Positions 16,965-26,423 of a DNA stretch of 64,000 nucleotides are shown piece after piece (position 1 is the stretch's first letter; the number at the start of each line of letters is the position of its first letter). The DNA is from Corynebacterium glyciniphilum AJ 3170. GTDB lineage: Bacteria > Actinomycetota > Actinomycetes > Mycobacteriales > Mycobacteriaceae. Below the pieces are notes generated by a model that saw nothing but the letters and a program-made list of their open reading frames with translations, ran no database searches and was not told the DNA's origin. The stretch is taken from assembly GCF_000626675.1 (NCBI RefSeq), contig NZ_CP006842.1, positions 744,001-808,000 of the forward strand, given 5' to 3'. A program made the position numbers and the translations under genes.

Positions 16965-18074
16965 TCAATTCGTCTGTTTCGGTGGTCCGTACTGTTTGCG
17001 TGCCTCACGCACGAGCAGCCAGATCATGTAGATGCCGCCCACGCTGACGGTCAGGAGCCCGACCGGGATCGACCGGTAGAACTGGGCGATGACCAGGGAG
17101 AGGAAGTGGGCGAATGTCAGGAGCGCAGCACCGACGGCTGCAGCGCCGAGAACGGTGACTCCGGGGGTGCCCGCGATGCGTCGGGCAAGCTGCGGGGCCA
17201 CCAGAGCGATGAAGCCGATGGGCCCGGCTGCGGCGGTGACCAAGGCAGTCGTCGCGACACCGGTGATCATCAGTGCCAGGCGGGTACGCTCCACATTGAT
17301 GCCCTGCGTGGTGGCTGCATCGTCGCCGAGTTCCATCTGTTTCAGCGCGGGCGCGAGCAGTGCAATCAGCACGATCACCAGAATGCCGATGGCCAGTACT
17401 GGGAGTAGGGACTGCCAGGTGACACGGTTGATTGATCCGGCCGACCAGAACCCGACCATCATCGCGTCCTCGACATCCGCTCGGGTGATCAGGTAGGCGT
17501 TGAGGGAACCGAGTGTGGCGGACACGCCGATTCCGACGATGATCAGGCGGAAGCTCTGCACCGACTTGTTCTTCCGTGCGAGCAGGAACACCAGGAACGC
17601 GGTCAGTACGCCTCCGATGATGGCGGCGAAGGCGATGTTCCAGTAGGCCGTTGAACCGATGACCAGCATGGTCAGTGTGACAGCAGTGAATGAACCCGCG
17701 TCGAACCCGATGATGTCCGGGGATCCCAGTGGGTTCCGGGTCATCGACTGGAAGACCGCCCCGCCGATGCCCAGGAGTGCGCCGAAGAAGACCGCGGAGA
17801 TGGCGACGGGCATACGCCATTCCACGACCACGATGCGGTGGAAGCGTTCGCCGTTGCCGATGATGGCGTTGAAGACCTCGAGCGGGGAGAGAGGGTACTG
17901 GCCGATCCCGATGGCAACCAGTGCCAGGAGTGCGGCCGAGCCGATGAAGAGGCAGGCGACGACACCGGACCGGATATGCAGCCGGTGGTCGGTGAAGGGG
18001 GTGCGGACGGTCCTACTCAGGTATCCGAAATCGATTGACGTGTCCGTCGTCGTATTGTGCACGGGGGTTTTCAC
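16965..18074 (-). CDS. Ferric siderophore ABC transporter, permease (FecCD family)
   Basis: Inner-membrane permease, 369 residues, with about nine or ten hydrophobic segments. The FecCD signatures are WRMPVAISAVFFGALLGIGG, QSMTRNPLGSPDIIGFDAG, and GPIGFIALVAPQLARRIAG, the last being the loop that contacts the ATPase. The N-terminal 35 residues are hydrophilic and cytoplasmic. It overlaps the upstream permease by four bases (ATGA), so the two are translationally coupled and presumably form a heterodimeric channel, as in FepD/FepG. Confidence 0.93.
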   Translation of the reverse strand: MKTPVHNTTTDTSIDFGYLSRTVRTPFTDHRLHIRSGVVACLFIGSAALLALVAIGIGQYPLSPLEVFNAIIGNGERFHRIVVVEWRMPVAISAVFFGALLGIGGAVFQSMTRNPLGSPDIIGFDAGSFTAVTLTMLVIGSTAYWNIAFAAIIGGVLTAFLVFLLARKNKSVQSFRLIIVGIGVSATLGSLNAYLITRADVEDAMMVGFWSAGSINRVTWQSLLPVLAIGILVIVLIALLAPALKQMELGDDAATTQGINVERTRLALMITGVATTALVTAAAGPIGFIALVAPQLARRIAGTPGVTVLGAAAVGAALLTFAHFLSLVIAQFYRSIPVGLLTVSVGGIYMIWLLVREARKQYGPPKQTN

Positions 18075-19159
18075 AGGCCGCTCGCATTCTTCCGCCTGAC
18101 CAGCGCGATAAGAACCGGCGCACCGATGACTGCGGTCAGGATGCCGACTTCGATCTCACCCGGGCGGGCGATGATACGACCGAGGGTGTCAGCCAGAAGC
18201 ACCATGACGGGGCCGCCGATCAGGCAGTAGAAGAACATCCAGCGTTGGTCCGGTCCCACGATCCACCTCACGACGTGGGGCACCATCAGGCCCACGAACC
18301 CGATACCGCCGGTGAGCGCTGTGGCGCCACCGGCGAGTACGGTGACGGCGAGGATGGTGAGGATCCGGGCCCGGACCACCTTGGTCCCGAGCGATGCAGC
18401 TAGGTCGTCACCCAGGGCGATGGAGTTCAGGTCGGTGGAGACAAGGATCGCCAGGATGACGCCGAGAAGGAGGAACGGCAGGACCGACTGAGCATCATTG
18501 AGGGACGTCCTGGCTACGGAACCCAGGTTCCAGTTGCGGATGGCCTCGAAAGTGTCGGGATCGATGAGCTGGAGGAAGCTGGTGACTCCCCCGAACACCG
18601 CGGCCAGTGCCACACCTGCCAGGACCAGGGTGGCCGGGTTGGCGCCGCGTGCGCCGCCGGCGAGACCGATGATGTACACCAGGATTGTTGTTGCGGCGGC
18701 GCCAATGAAAGCGAACCAGATGTACTGTGTGATTCCTGCGATGCCGAATACCCCGACCCCGACCGTTACGGCAAGTCCTGCGCCGGCATTGACACCCAGG
18801 ATGCCGGAGTCGGCCAGCGGATTACGGGTGAGCGCCTGGATCAGTGCCCCGGAGAGCGCGAAGGCAGCACCCGTGACGATGGCGATCACCGTCCGGGGAA
18901 ACCGCTGGTCCCAGACGATGTAGGATGCTTCGTTTTCCCCGCGGTGCCAGATGGCGTCCCAGACATCCGCGTAGGGGATCGGGTTGGCCCCGTGAGCGAG
19001 ACTGGCGATGAATGCGCCGAGGAGGACAGCGAGCAGAGCCGCAAGGCCGACGGCACGTTTGGTGTACAACCCGGACGTTCCGGCGAGACTAACAGCGCCG
19101 TCCTCCGAGTCCTGTATTTCGGCGGCGGCATCCTGCCGTGTGTTCAGGGTGTGTGTCAT
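18071..19159 (-). CDS. Ferric siderophore ABC transporter, permease (FecCD family)
   Basis: Second permease of the importer, 362 residues from ATG 19159; an in-frame GTG at 19195 behind GGAAG is an alternative start adding 12 residues. FecCD motifs are RFPRTVIAIVTGAAFALSGA, QALTRNPLADSGILGVNAGA and GGIGFVGLMVPHVVRW. It is the first gene of the minus-strand permease-permease-ATPase operon. Two DtxR-like boxes lie just upstream, so expression is probably iron-repressed. Confidence 0.92.
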   Translation of the reverse strand: MTHTLNTRQDAAAEIQDSEDGAVSLAGTSGLYTKRAVGLAALLAVLLGAFIASLAHGANPIPYADVWDAIWHRGENEASYIVWDQRFPRTVIAIVTGAAFALSGALIQALTRNPLADSGILGVNAGAGLAVTVGVGVFGIAGITQYIWFAFIGAAATTILVYIIGLAGGARGANPATLVLAGVALAAVFGGVTSFLQLIDPDTFEAIRNWNLGSVARTSLNDAQSVLPFLLLGVILAILVSTDLNSIALGDDLAASLGTKVVRARILTILAVTVLAGGATALTGGIGFVGLMVPHVVRWIVGPDQRWMFFYCLIGGPVMVLLADTLGRIIARPGEIEVGILTAVIGAPVLIALVRRKNASGL

Positions 19160-19233
19160 GGGCACGTACAGGTCCCGAACCCAGCCGGAGACCACGTTCT
19201 TCCTTCTGATGGTCGACGCGGAACGGACCCATG

Positions 19234-19278
19234 TGAGGGTTCGCTTACCTGAGGGAGAATATCAGTAGGCTAGCCTCA
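19234..19278 (-). promoter_or_regulatory. Two DtxR/IdeR-like iron boxes ahead of the FecCD operon
   Basis: TGAGGGTTCGCTTACCTGA (19234-19252) matches the DtxR consensus at 13 of 19 positions, and TATCAGTAGGCTAGCCTCA (19260-19278) matches at 12 of 19, counted by eye. They are 26 bases apart start to start and sit 39-120 bases upstream of the permease start candidates on the minus strand. Confidence 0.68.
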
Positions 19279-19332
19279 CCGTCAAGGTTCCCCGTCGCAG
19301 CTCTGTGCCGTGCGGAGGAGGCCGTGGTCGGG

Positions 19333-19896
19333 TTACTGGGGACGTGCCGGTTGCTCTACCTGGAGGAGGAATCGCGGGAGAACCTCCTGGCCGGGCAGGG
19401 CGGCGGTGATGTCCGCGGCGGCGCGGCGGCAGCTCTCATTGAGTTCGGCGACATCGGTCTCGGCGGGGATTCGCAACCGGATCTCGATGATCTCGGTCCC
19501 CCTGTCCTCGCTTGCCCGGTAACTGGCAGAGCGGACGTCGTCACGTTTCTCGAAGGTCTGGGCAACCGCGGACGCGACATCGGCGGGCGATGTACGGATC
19601 GTGCCGGTCGGTGCGGACGTCGGGGACGCGCTACGCCCGAGGCGTTTGCGCTCGATGTTGATTCCGACGAGCAGGAGACCGAGGAGACCGGTCACCACGG
19701 CGGCGATGACGAGAATGGTGTCGTAATTGTCGCGTGTGCTCAGCTCAGCCCAGAAGTCCTTGTTGACGTAGTCACCGATCCGCTGTGCGGGTGCGAGGTC
19801 GAGACGGAGCCCGATCATCCAGAAGGCGAGACCTCCGAAGACAAGGGCGAGCAGAAGTGTCACGATGCGGTCGAACGAGGCCTTTCCCCGGTTCAT
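19333..19896 (-). CDS. Alkaline-shock-response membrane anchor protein (AmaP-like)
   Basis: 187 residues with two hydrophobic segments, at about residues 10-32 and 58-80, separated by a charged outer loop, then a cytoplasmic C-terminal domain. In Gram-positive bacteria AmaP proteins anchor Asp23 at the membrane. The assignment rests on this topology and on location at the end of an operon with two Asp23-family proteins, a DUF2273-like protein and a DUF6286-like protein. It overlaps the upstream gene by four bases. The C-terminal half (about residues 103-182) looks like an alpha/beta domain and may itself be Asp23-like. Confidence 0.7.
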   Translation of the reverse strand: MNRGKASFDRIVTLLLALVFGGLAFWMIGLRLDLAPAQRIGDYVNKDFWAELSTRDNYDTILVIAAVVTGLLGLLLVGINIERKRLGRSASPTSAPTGTIRTSPADVASAVAQTFEKRDDVRSASYRASEDRGTEIIEIRLRIPAETDVAELNESCRRAAADITAALPGQEVLPRFLLQVEQPARPQ

Positions 19897-20570
19897 CGTC
19901 CTTCACCTCCCGAGGTGACCGTCACCTGGACACTCGGGGCAGGAACCAGGAGTGCAGAGAGTTCGGAAACGTGCGTGGAAACCCGTGCTCGGATCGTCTC
20001 GGCGGACTCCGGCGTGACCGCCGTGACGACCTTGACCGAGATCTTCTTCCGTGTCGTCACTGTGTGGGCTGAGAGTACACCTGGAACGCGCCGGGCTGTC
20101 GCAGTGGAGAGTCGAGCGACATCGACGGGGCGTGCGTAGAGTTCCGATCCGTCGCCGAAGGCCATGTGGGTACGTCGACGAGGCCGCACGGTCACGAGGA
20201 GAAAGAAGACGGCGACAAGGGCACACCCGATGCCGGCCCACAGCATCCACGATTCACTCTGGACGGTGGCGAACCAGTCGAAAACAGGTGGGAGCAGCTG
20301 GCTCCCCGAGACGGAGCCGTTGAGGACGAGTACGTCACGGACGATGACTGCCGTGAGGCCGAGCAGCACGATGCCCAGGACAATCGTCCACCCGCGTGCC
20401 AGCGGAGAGGCTGTCGGCTGAGGGGCGTGGGGAACCGGCTGTGGAGACTCCCCGGACCCCCCGGACCCCCCGGACCCCGCGGTCGTCGTGTCATCGGACA
20501 GGCTCAGGTCGGCGGCGAACCTGCCTGACGGTTCGGGTCGGTAACGCTCCGGATGCTGTGTTGTTGTCAT
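19893..20570 (-). CDS. Membrane protein, DUF6286-like, of the Asp23 operon
   Basis: 225 residues. A disordered, Pro/Gly-rich N-terminus includes a short GSGGSGGSG linker, followed by two membrane segments at about residues 59-82 and 109-131 and a soluble C-terminal domain. Actinobacterial Asp23 operons commonly include a protein of this layout (DUF6286); its biochemical function is unknown. It overlaps both neighbours by four bases, so it is translated as part of the operon. Confidence 0.65.
   Translation of the reverse strand: MTTTQHPERYRPEPSGRFAADLSLSDDTTTAGSGGSGGSGESPQPVPHAPQPTASPLARGWTIVLGIVLLGLTAVIVRDVLVLNGSVSGSQLLPPVFDWFATVQSESWMLWAGIGCALVAVFFLLVTVRPRRRTHMAFGDGSELYARPVDVARLSTATARRVPGVLSAHTVTTRKKISVKVVTAVTPESAETIRARVSTHVSELSALLVPAPSVQVTVTSGGEGR
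20450..20476. repeat. Three tandem copies of a 9-base unit
   Basis: Three exact copies of CCCCGGACC in tandem inside the preceding minus-strand gene. The repeat encodes a Gly-Ser-Gly linker just before the first membrane segment and could change length by slippage without breaking the frame. Confidence 0.85.
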
Positions 20571-21673
20571 CGCGGACTCCTGTCGTGGTCGCCGCTGGGC
20601 TTCCCGTCCTCACCGGAGTCGGCGGATCGCCAGCGACGGGAGGTGTCGACAGTCACCGGAATGCGGCGGTGCCTTCGGACGGCCGGGAAAATGGTCACCT
20701 CGAGCCCCTGGGGGGTGGGCACCGTGCGGGTCGGGAGGCCGCGCGGCGTCGGAACATCGCGTAGCAGCGGTCCGGTGGGGGTCGACACATCGTAGAGGAT
20801 ACGGAGCCCCCGTGATGGTGGCGGAGCTGTGACCGTCACGTGATCGATGATGATCGGTTCCAGGAGGCGTGGTTGAGCTGCACTGTGTGGTGACCGCGGG
20901 CGCATGACGGGTGTCGCTGGTGGAGTCACCGGGTGCCTCACCTCGGGCGGCGCGGGGGGCTGAACCGACGTGACACGGACCGGAGCCGGCAGTGACGGCT
21001 GCTGTGCCGCTCGAGGCGTCGGGGCAGAGACGTGCCTTGCGGGCTCCGGCCGACCTGCGGTCACCGGCATGAGCTGTCGCGACGTCACCGCCGGGGGGTG
21101 GACCGGCTGACGAGGCTGGGGCGTCGCGGGCACGGCGACCTCGGTGATCTGCCGGGTAACGGTCGGGGAGCACGCCCGCAGAGGTGTGGCGGAGACACGG
21201 GTGTACTCCGGGGTCCGGGGTGTTGCCGCCAGGCCGGCGACGGTGACTGTCTCGTCGGTTCCGGGAACGACGGCTGCGACATCCACGTTGACCGCCAGTA
21301 CCGGCACACCGGTCGAGTGCTCGATCCATTCACCGACGGCTTCTCTCGTGACCTGCGCAACCGCGACGGTGGGGGCTGGCCAGGAGGTGGCGATCTGGAT
21401 GTCAGCGACGGCGGCACTACCGCCGGGATCCATCTGCACGCTCACCCGGGGCAACCGACGGCCCGTGAACTGGCCGATGCCCGACGAATGCCGGACAACA
21501 CCAGGAACGGAGAGGGCTGCCCGGGTGGCGATCTTCTCCAGTACCTTCATGTCGATGGAGGTGTGTGCACGCTGTTGCCGGTAGGCCTCGCTGCGGGGTA
21601 GTTCTTCAGCAGCACCGCTGCCGGCGAGGACCGCGGTATCTTCAGCAGGCGCGTCGATGTTGGGAGAGGACAC
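20567..21673 (-). CDS. Asp23/Gls24 family protein with long Pro-rich C-terminal extension
   Basis: 368 residues. Residues about 35-150 form an Asp23/Gls24-like domain (KVLEKIATRAALSVPGVVRH, then VDVAAVVPG). Ordinary members are 110-180 residues; here a further 200 residues follow, rich in Pro, Thr and Arg, with VSTPTGPL / VPTPRGLP / VPTPQGLE-type repeats near residues 300-330. The extension looks disordered. Asp23 proteins are linked to envelope or alkaline stress. It is encoded between the DUF2273-like and DUF6286-like genes. Confidence 0.75.
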   Translation of the reverse strand: MSSPNIDAPAEDTAVLAGSGAAEELPRSEAYRQQRAHTSIDMKVLEKIATRAALSVPGVVRHSSGIGQFTGRRLPRVSVQMDPGGSAAVADIQIATSWPAPTVAVAQVTREAVGEWIEHSTGVPVLAVNVDVAAVVPGTDETVTVAGLAATPRTPEYTRVSATPLRACSPTVTRQITEVAVPATPQPRQPVHPPAVTSRQLMPVTAGRPEPARHVSAPTPRAAQQPSLPAPVRVTSVQPPAPPEVRHPVTPPATPVMRPRSPHSAAQPRLLEPIIIDHVTVTAPPPSRGLRILYDVSTPTGPLLRDVPTPRGLPTRTVPTPQGLEVTIFPAVRRHRRIPVTVDTSRRWRSADSGEDGKPSGDHDRSPR

Positions 21674-21679
21674 GGGGAA

Positions 21680-21868
21680 TCAGCCCCGTCCCCGACCGCT
21701 GCTGTTGAAGGCACGCCGAAGGTCGATGACACCCTCCACATGGGCGCCGACGGCGCCGCCGACTCCGCAGAGAACCAGCACAACGAGGAAACCGACCACG
21801 CCGTCCCAGAGGGCACCGACTGCCAGGAGGAATCCCAGCAGCACGCCAATGATTGTCGCGTACTTCAT
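21680..21868 (-). CDS. Small membrane protein, DUF2273-like
   Basis: 62 residues from ATG 21868 (MKYATIIGVLLGFLLAVGAL), with two hydrophobic segments and a short basic C-terminus (VEGVIDLRRAF). Small DUF2273 proteins of this shape accompany Asp23 and AmaP in Gram-positive envelope-stress operons. A second ATG three bases upstream is too close to the GAGG ribosome site, so the inner ATG is preferred. Confidence 0.72.
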   Translation of the reverse strand: MKYATIIGVLLGFLLAVGALWDGVVGFLVVLVLCGVGGAVGAHVEGVIDLRRAFNSSGRGRG

Positions 21869-21881
21869 CATGACCTCACTA

Positions 21882-22340
21882 TCAGTTGGATTTCTCGTCG
21901 GTACCGGTGTCCGAGAACCGTCGGGCACCGGGGAAACTGGTGGGGAGTCGCGACCGGACTGTGCGGTCGGCGTCCCGGACGAACTTACCTGCTGCCCGCA
22001 TCACCCGACGGGTCTTCGGGGAGTGCGCGATGACCGCCCCCTTTGCCCGAAGGTCTTCCGTGCGCCGGAGCACTTCATCAGACGTCCGGCCGGCGAACTC
22101 GGTGGCCTGGCGGGCAACATCGTCGGGGATGAAGCCAGGAAGGCGGACACTCTCCATGCCACGGCGAATCGACGTCTGGCGTTGCCAGCGGGAGTCGAGC
22201 TCGCCCAGCGCCGCGATGAGCCGGGCATCCGAGCCACCGGTGTCGGGGTGGTTGTCGCGGATGACCTGACGGCGCTGACGGACGTACTCCGGATCCTTGC
22301 GGAAGTCCGGAGGTGGGCCCTGTGCTCCGGGGCTACTCAT
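21882..22340 (-). CDS. Uncharacterised protein with DnaJ-like HPD segment
   Basis: 152 residues, soluble. The N-terminal part reads RQVIRDNHPDTGGSDARLIA; the HPD tripeptide at residues 31-33, with basic residues before it and an amphipathic helix after it, resembles helix II, loop and helix III of a J-domain, which stimulates Hsp70 ATPase. The rest is charged and helical with no recognised domain. It lies within the Asp23 operon. No full J-domain is visible, so a co-chaperone role is only a possibility. Confidence 0.6.
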   Translation of the reverse strand: MSSPGAQGPPPDFRKDPEYVRQRRQVIRDNHPDTGGSDARLIAALGELDSRWQRQTSIRRGMESVRLPGFIPDDVARQATEFAGRTSDEVLRRTEDLRAKGAVIAHSPKTRRVMRAAGKFVRDADRTVRSRLPTSFPGARRFSDTGTDEKSN

Positions 22341-22394
22341 GACGGCTCCAAGATGACGTGGTGACGGGGACTGCGGACGGACGGTCGGTGGTGA

Positions 22395-22880
22395 CTACTG
22401 GACGCGGGGGGACTGCTCCGGCTCATCGTCCTCGTCGTCGTGGTCCTCGGGGAGGTGGACATCGTGGACGATCACGTTGACTTCGGTCACCTGAAGGCCG
22501 GTCATCTCTTCGACGGAGAGAATGATGTTGCGACGGATCGCCTCGGCAAGTTCGTGGATGGCGACGCCGTACTCCGCCACGATGGAGATGTCGACGGCGG
22601 CCTGACGGTCGCCGACCTCCACCGAGATTCCCTGCTGGACGTTGACCCGACCGCCGGGGATACGCTCGCGGAGAGCTCCGATGGTGCGGGACGCGCCGCC
22701 GCCCAGACCGTGTACGCCGGACACCTCGCGAGCTGCCATGCCGGCGATCTTCGACACGACGACGTCGGCGACAGACGTCCGTCCGTGGTCGGTGAACAGT
22801 TCAGAGTCGACGGAGTTGTCGTCCTGGACAGCGGGGGTGTTCGCCTTGCCGGAGTTGTTGCTGGAGTCGTTGTCACTCAT
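22395..22880 (-). CDS. Asp23/Gls24 family envelope stress response protein
   Basis: 161 residues. After an acidic, Asn/Ser-rich start (about 30 residues) comes a standard Asp23 domain: VADVVVSKIAGMAAREVSGVHGLGGG and VDISIVAEYGVAIHELAEAI, ending in VTEVNVIVHDVHLPED and an acidic tail. ATG 22880 has GAGG seven bases upstream; an in-frame GTG 12 bases further up lacks a good site. First gene of the six-gene minus-strand operon that runs to 19333. Confidence 0.88.
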   Translation of the reverse strand: MSDNDSSNNSGKANTPAVQDDNSVDSELFTDHGRTSVADVVVSKIAGMAAREVSGVHGLGGGASRTIGALRERIPGGRVNVQQGISVEVGDRQAAVDISIVAEYGVAIHELAEAIRRNIILSVEEMTGLQVTEVNVIVHDVHLPEDHDDEDDEPEQSPRVQ

Positions 22881-22914
22881 AGGGGGCCTCACTGTTCTCG
22901 ATGGTGCTGAATGA

Positions 22915-23547
22915 AGGTGTGAGCGCCAGCGTACTCACTTTTCACGGGTGTGCTGGTGACGGCGCGGGGCTCCACCAGTTCAGGGGAGGGAAGACGGATT
23001 TGAAGGAACAGGACCTTCGTGGTTAAATAGCGGACGTTGCTTTGACATTGCGTCTGAGCGCCATTGCTTTATGCCTCGTCATCAGGCCGTATCGGAACCG
23101 ATGGTGGGGAGAGTGGTGGTGTGAGACGGCGCAGATGGTGAAGTGAGCATGAACCATCATCGGCAGGGTGCCTCGGATCGGAAATATTTCCATCCGGGGT
23201 GGAACTGTCGTGCGGTAACCCACGCGGAGACGGCGGACACGCCCGACCGCGGGGACCGGAGTGGGGCATGGCAAATAAACAGCGGCAGTAAGTGAAGATC
23301 CCGACCATCACGTTGGAGGGGCTCTTCCTCACTATGATTCGACGGTCGCCGGGGAGTACTCCAGTGCCGGTCGGACGGATCCCGTGTTTGCCATCGCTTT
23401 CGCGACGGTGCCCCGGGAGACCGTGAGACCAATCGAAGTCATAACTGGCGACTGTGCCAGGCCTCCGGCCGGACAGCGTTGACATTGAAAAGAAGTTCCC
23501 TCGGACCCGGGTCACCGGGCGAGGGGGACACGAGGAAGAGGACTAGC
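22915..23547. other. Long intergenic region ahead of the S10 operon
   Basis: About 630 bases between the divergent Asp23 operon and rpsJ. No convincing gene. A good sigma-70-type promoter reading toward rpsJ is TTGAAG (23000-23005) with TTAAAT (23023-23028), spacer 17; this would give a leader of roughly 500 bases. TTGACA also occurs at 23042 and 23479 without a good -10. The S10 operon start must lie here, but I cannot choose it firmly. Confidence 0.4.
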
Positions 23548-23853
23548 GTGGCGGGACAGAAGATCCGCATCAGGCTCAAGGCCTACGATCACGAGGCAAT
23601 CGACGCTTCTGCGAAGAAGATCGTCGAAACGGTCACCCGTACCGGTGCTCGTGTGGTCGGCCCTGTGCCTCTGCCCACTGAGAAGAACGTGTACTGCGTC
23701 ATCCGCTCGCCGCACAAGTACAAGGACTCGCGCGAGCACTTCGAGATGCGCACCCACAAGCGCCTGATCGACATTCTCGACCCGACGCCGAAGACCGTTG
23801 ACGCCCTGATGCGCATCGATCTGCCGGCAAGCGTCGACGTCAACATCCAGTGA
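23548..23853 (+). CDS. rpsJ: 30S ribosomal protein S10
   Basis: S10, a small-subunit head protein and NusB partner in antitermination; 101 residues. GTG 23548 follows GAGGAAGAGGA and gives [18 protein letters not shown], the normal N-terminus; the in-frame extension back to 23479 is not conserved S10 sequence. It ends [11 protein letters not shown]. First gene of the S10 operon. Confidence 0.99.
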   Translation: MAGQKIRIRLKAYDHEAIDASAKKIVETVTRTGARVVGPVPLPTEKNVYCVIRSPHKYKDSREHFEMRTHKRLIDILDPTPKTVDALMRIDLPASVDVNIQ

Positions 23854-23906
23854 TCTCGTCAGAGATTGTGGACTTGAGTCTGAACTGAGGCAGCGGAGAC
23901 TGAATT

Positions 23907-24563
23907 ATGAGTGAAAACGAGATCAAGGGCATCCTGGGCAAGAAGCTCGGCATGACCCAGATCTTCGACGAGGACAACCGGGTCGTTCCGGTCACCGTCG
24001 TCGAGGCTGGGCCGTGCGTCGTCACCCAGGTGCGCACCAAGGACATCGACGGCTACGACGCCGTCCAGATCGCCTACGGCGACATTGACCCGCGCAAGGT
24101 CAACAAGCCGCAGGCAGGTCATTTCAAGAAGGCCGGTGTGACCCCGCGCCGCCACGTGACGGAACTCCGCGTCGATGACGCCTCCGCTTACGAGGTCGGC
24201 CAGGACATCACCGCAGAACTGTTCAGTGAGGTCAACTTCGTTGATGTCACCGGCACCTCCAAGGGTAAGGGCTACGCCGGCGCCATGAAGCGTCACGGCT
24301 TCGCCGGCCAGGGCGCCTCCCACGGTAACCAGGCTGCTCACCGCCGCGTCGGTGGCATCGGCGCCTGCGCCACCCCGGGTCGTGTCTTCAAGGGCACCCG
24401 GATGGCAGGCCGTATGGGCAACGAGCGCGTCACCCTGCAGAACCTGAAGGTCGCAAAGCTGGACCTCGAGTCCAACCTGCTCCTCATCAAGGGTGCCATC
24501 CCCGGAGTTAACGGCGGTATCGTCACCGTCAAGACCGCAGTGAAGGGCGGTGCACACGCATGA
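23907..24563 (+). CDS. rplC: 50S ribosomal protein L3
   Basis: L3, an early-binding large-subunit protein near the peptidyl transferase centre; 218 residues. It begins [22 protein letters not shown] and contains the [17 protein letters not shown] and [13 protein letters not shown] stretches of the extended loop. It overlaps rplD by four bases. Confidence 0.99.
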   Translation: MSENEIKGILGKKLGMTQIFDEDNRVVPVTVVEAGPCVVTQVRTKDIDGYDAVQIAYGDIDPRKVNKPQAGHFKKAGVTPRRHVTELRVDDASAYEVGQDITAELFSEVNFVDVTGTSKGKGYAGAMKRHGFAGQGASHGNQAAHRRVGGIGACATPGRVFKGTRMAGRMGNERVTLQNLKVAKLDLESNLLLIKGAIPGVNGGIVTVKTAVKGGAHA

Positions 24564-25225
24564 GCAATCTGACCCTCAACGTCCAGACCGCTGACGGTGC
24601 CACCAACGGCTCGGTCGAGCTGCCCGCGTCCATCTTCGACGTGGAGCCGTCCGTTCCGCTGATGCACCAGGTCGTCGTGGCCCAGCTGGCCGCGAAGCGC
24701 CAGGGCACCCACGCCACCAAGACCCGCGGCGACGTCCGTGGTGGTGGCCGCAAGCCGTTCCGCCAGAAGGGAACCGGTCGCGCCCGCCAGGGTTCGATCC
24801 GCGCCCCCCACTACACCGGTGGTGGCACGGTCCACGGTCCGCAGCCGCGCGACTACGACCAGCGGACCCCCAAGAAGATGAAGGCAGCCGCCCTGCGCGG
24901 TGCCCTCACCGACCGCGTCCGCAACGAGCGCATCCACCTGGTGGAGGAGCTCGTCGCAGGCCAGACTCCGTCGACCAAGGCCGCGCGGACGTTCATCGAG
25001 CGTCTCACCGACCGGAAGTCCGTCCTGGTCGTCCTCGGTCGCGAGGACGTCACGGCGTGGAAGTCGGCCAACAACCTGCCGAACGTCCACACCCTGGCCT
25101 TCGATCAGCTCAACACCTACGACGTTCTGAACGCAGATGACATCGTGTTCTCCGTCGAGGCGCTCAACGGCTTCATCGCCGTGGCTGACACCGCCAAGGC
25201 CGCAGCCAAGGAGGAGGCAAAGTGA
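24560..25225 (+). CDS. rplD: 50S ribosomal protein L4
   Basis: L4, lining the nascent-peptide exit tunnel; 221 residues. The tunnel loop is visible in [21 protein letters not shown] and [20 protein letters not shown]. It overlaps rplC upstream and rplW downstream by four bases each, indicating coupled translation. The slightly acidic Lys/Glu C-terminal tail is normal for actinobacteria. Confidence 0.99.
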   Translation: MSNLTLNVQTADGATNGSVELPASIFDVEPSVPLMHQVVVAQLAAKRQGTHATKTRGDVRGGGRKPFRQKGTGRARQGSIRAPHYTGGGTVHGPQPRDYDQRTPKKMKAAALRGALTDRVRNERIHLVEELVAGQTPSTKAARTFIERLTDRKSVLVVLGREDVTAWKSANNLPNVHTLAFDQLNTYDVLNADDIVFSVEALNGFIAVADTAKAAAKEEAK

Positions 25226-25527
25226 GCACCATCGCCGACCCCCGGGACATCATCGTCGCACCCGTCGTCTCCGAGAAGTCCTACGGACTCATGGAGCAGA
25301 ACGTCTACACGTTCCTGGTGAACCCGGACTCCAACAAGACCCAGATCAAGATTGCCGTCGAGCAGATCTTCGGTGTGAAGGTCGCCAGCGTCAATACCCT
25401 CAACCGCGTGGGCAAGCGCAAGCGTTCCCGCACCGGTTACGGTCAGCGCAAGGCCACCAAGCGCGCCATGGTGACCCTGGTCGCCGGCAGCGATCCCATC
25501 GACATCTTCGGTGGTGCGACCGCCTAG
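25222..25527 (+). CDS. rplW: 50S ribosomal protein L23
   Basis: L23, at the exit-tunnel rim where trigger factor and SRP dock; 101 residues. It begins [30 protein letters not shown] and contains the basic [19 protein letters not shown] loop. GTG start overlapping the rplD stop. Confidence 0.99.
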   Translation: MSTIADPRDIIVAPVVSEKSYGLMEQNVYTFLVNPDSNKTQIKIAVEQIFGVKVASVNTLNRVGKRKRSRTGYGQRKATKRAMVTLVAGSDPIDIFGGATA

Positions 25528-25565
25528 CGGCCGCGGACACCGACAGGTAAAGAGAGAGCAGAAGT

Positions 25566-26408
25566 ATGGCTATTCGCAAGTACAAGCCGACTACGCCGGG
25601 TCGCCGCCAGAGCTCCGTTTCCGAATTCGACGAGATCACTCGCTCGACGCCGGAGAAGTCTCTGCTGCGCCCGCTGTCGAAGACCGGCGGCCGCAACGTC
25701 CACGGCCACATCACCACCCGTCACAAGGGTGGCGGTCACAAGCGCCGCTACCGTGTCATCGACTTCCGTCGCAATGACAAAGACGGCATCACCGCCAAGG
25801 TCGCGCACATCGAGTACGACCCCAACCGCACCGCGAACATCGCGCTGCTGCACTACGTCGACGGCGAGAAGCGTTACATCATCGCTCCCCGCGGCCTGAC
25901 GCAGGGCACGATCGTCGAGTCCGGTTCGGGCGCCGACATCAAGCCGGGCAACAACCTGCCGCTGCGCAACATCCCGACCGGTACGACCATCCACGCCGTG
26001 GAGCTCAAGCCGGGCGGCGGTGCCAAGATGGCCCGTTCCGCCGGTGCCTCGGTCCAGCTGCTGGGTAAGGAAGGCAAGTACGCCATCCTGCGTATGCCCT
26101 CCACCGAGATCCGTCGCGTCGACATCCGCTGCCGCGCCACCGTCGGTCAGGTCGGCAACGTCGACCAGATCAACATCCGCTGGGGCAAGGCTGGCCGTCT
26201 GCGCTGGAAGGGCGTCCGCCCGACCGTCCGTGGTGTTGTCATGAACCCGGTCGACCACCCGCACGGTGGTGGTGAGGGTAAGACCTCCGGTGGTCGCCAC
26301 CCGGTCTCCCCGTGGGGTCAGCCTGAGGGCCGTACCCGCAAGCCCAACCGTCCGAGCGACAAGCTGATCGTCCGCCGTCGCCGCAACAACAAGAACAAGA
26401 AGCGCTAA
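25566..26408 (+). CDS. rplB: 50S ribosomal protein L2
   Basis: L2, required for subunit association and peptidyl transferase activity; 280 residues. It begins [18 protein letters not shown]; the conserved histidine-containing stretch [17 protein letters not shown] near residues 225-240 and the basic C-terminus [10 protein letters not shown] are intact. Ribosome site GAGAGCAGAAG upstream. Confidence 0.99.
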   Translation: MAIRKYKPTTPGRRQSSVSEFDEITRSTPEKSLLRPLSKTGGRNVHGHITTRHKGGGHKRRYRVIDFRRNDKDGITAKVAHIEYDPNRTANIALLHYVDGEKRYIIAPRGLTQGTIVESGSGADIKPGNNLPLRNIPTGTTIHAVELKPGGGAKMARSAGASVQLLGKEGKYAILRMPSTEIRRVDIRCRATVGQVGNVDQINIRWGKAGRLRWKGVRPTVRGVVMNPVDHPHGGGEGKTSGGRHPVSPWGQPEGRTRKPNRPSDKLIVRRRRNNKNKKR

Positions 26409-26423
26409 AGGAGGTAGTTGAGA

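Noticed and set aside
20450..20476. Short tandem repeat considered as a CRISPR-like or mobile-element trace
   Set aside because: Nine-base units without spacers, in frame, encoding a Gly-Ser linker.
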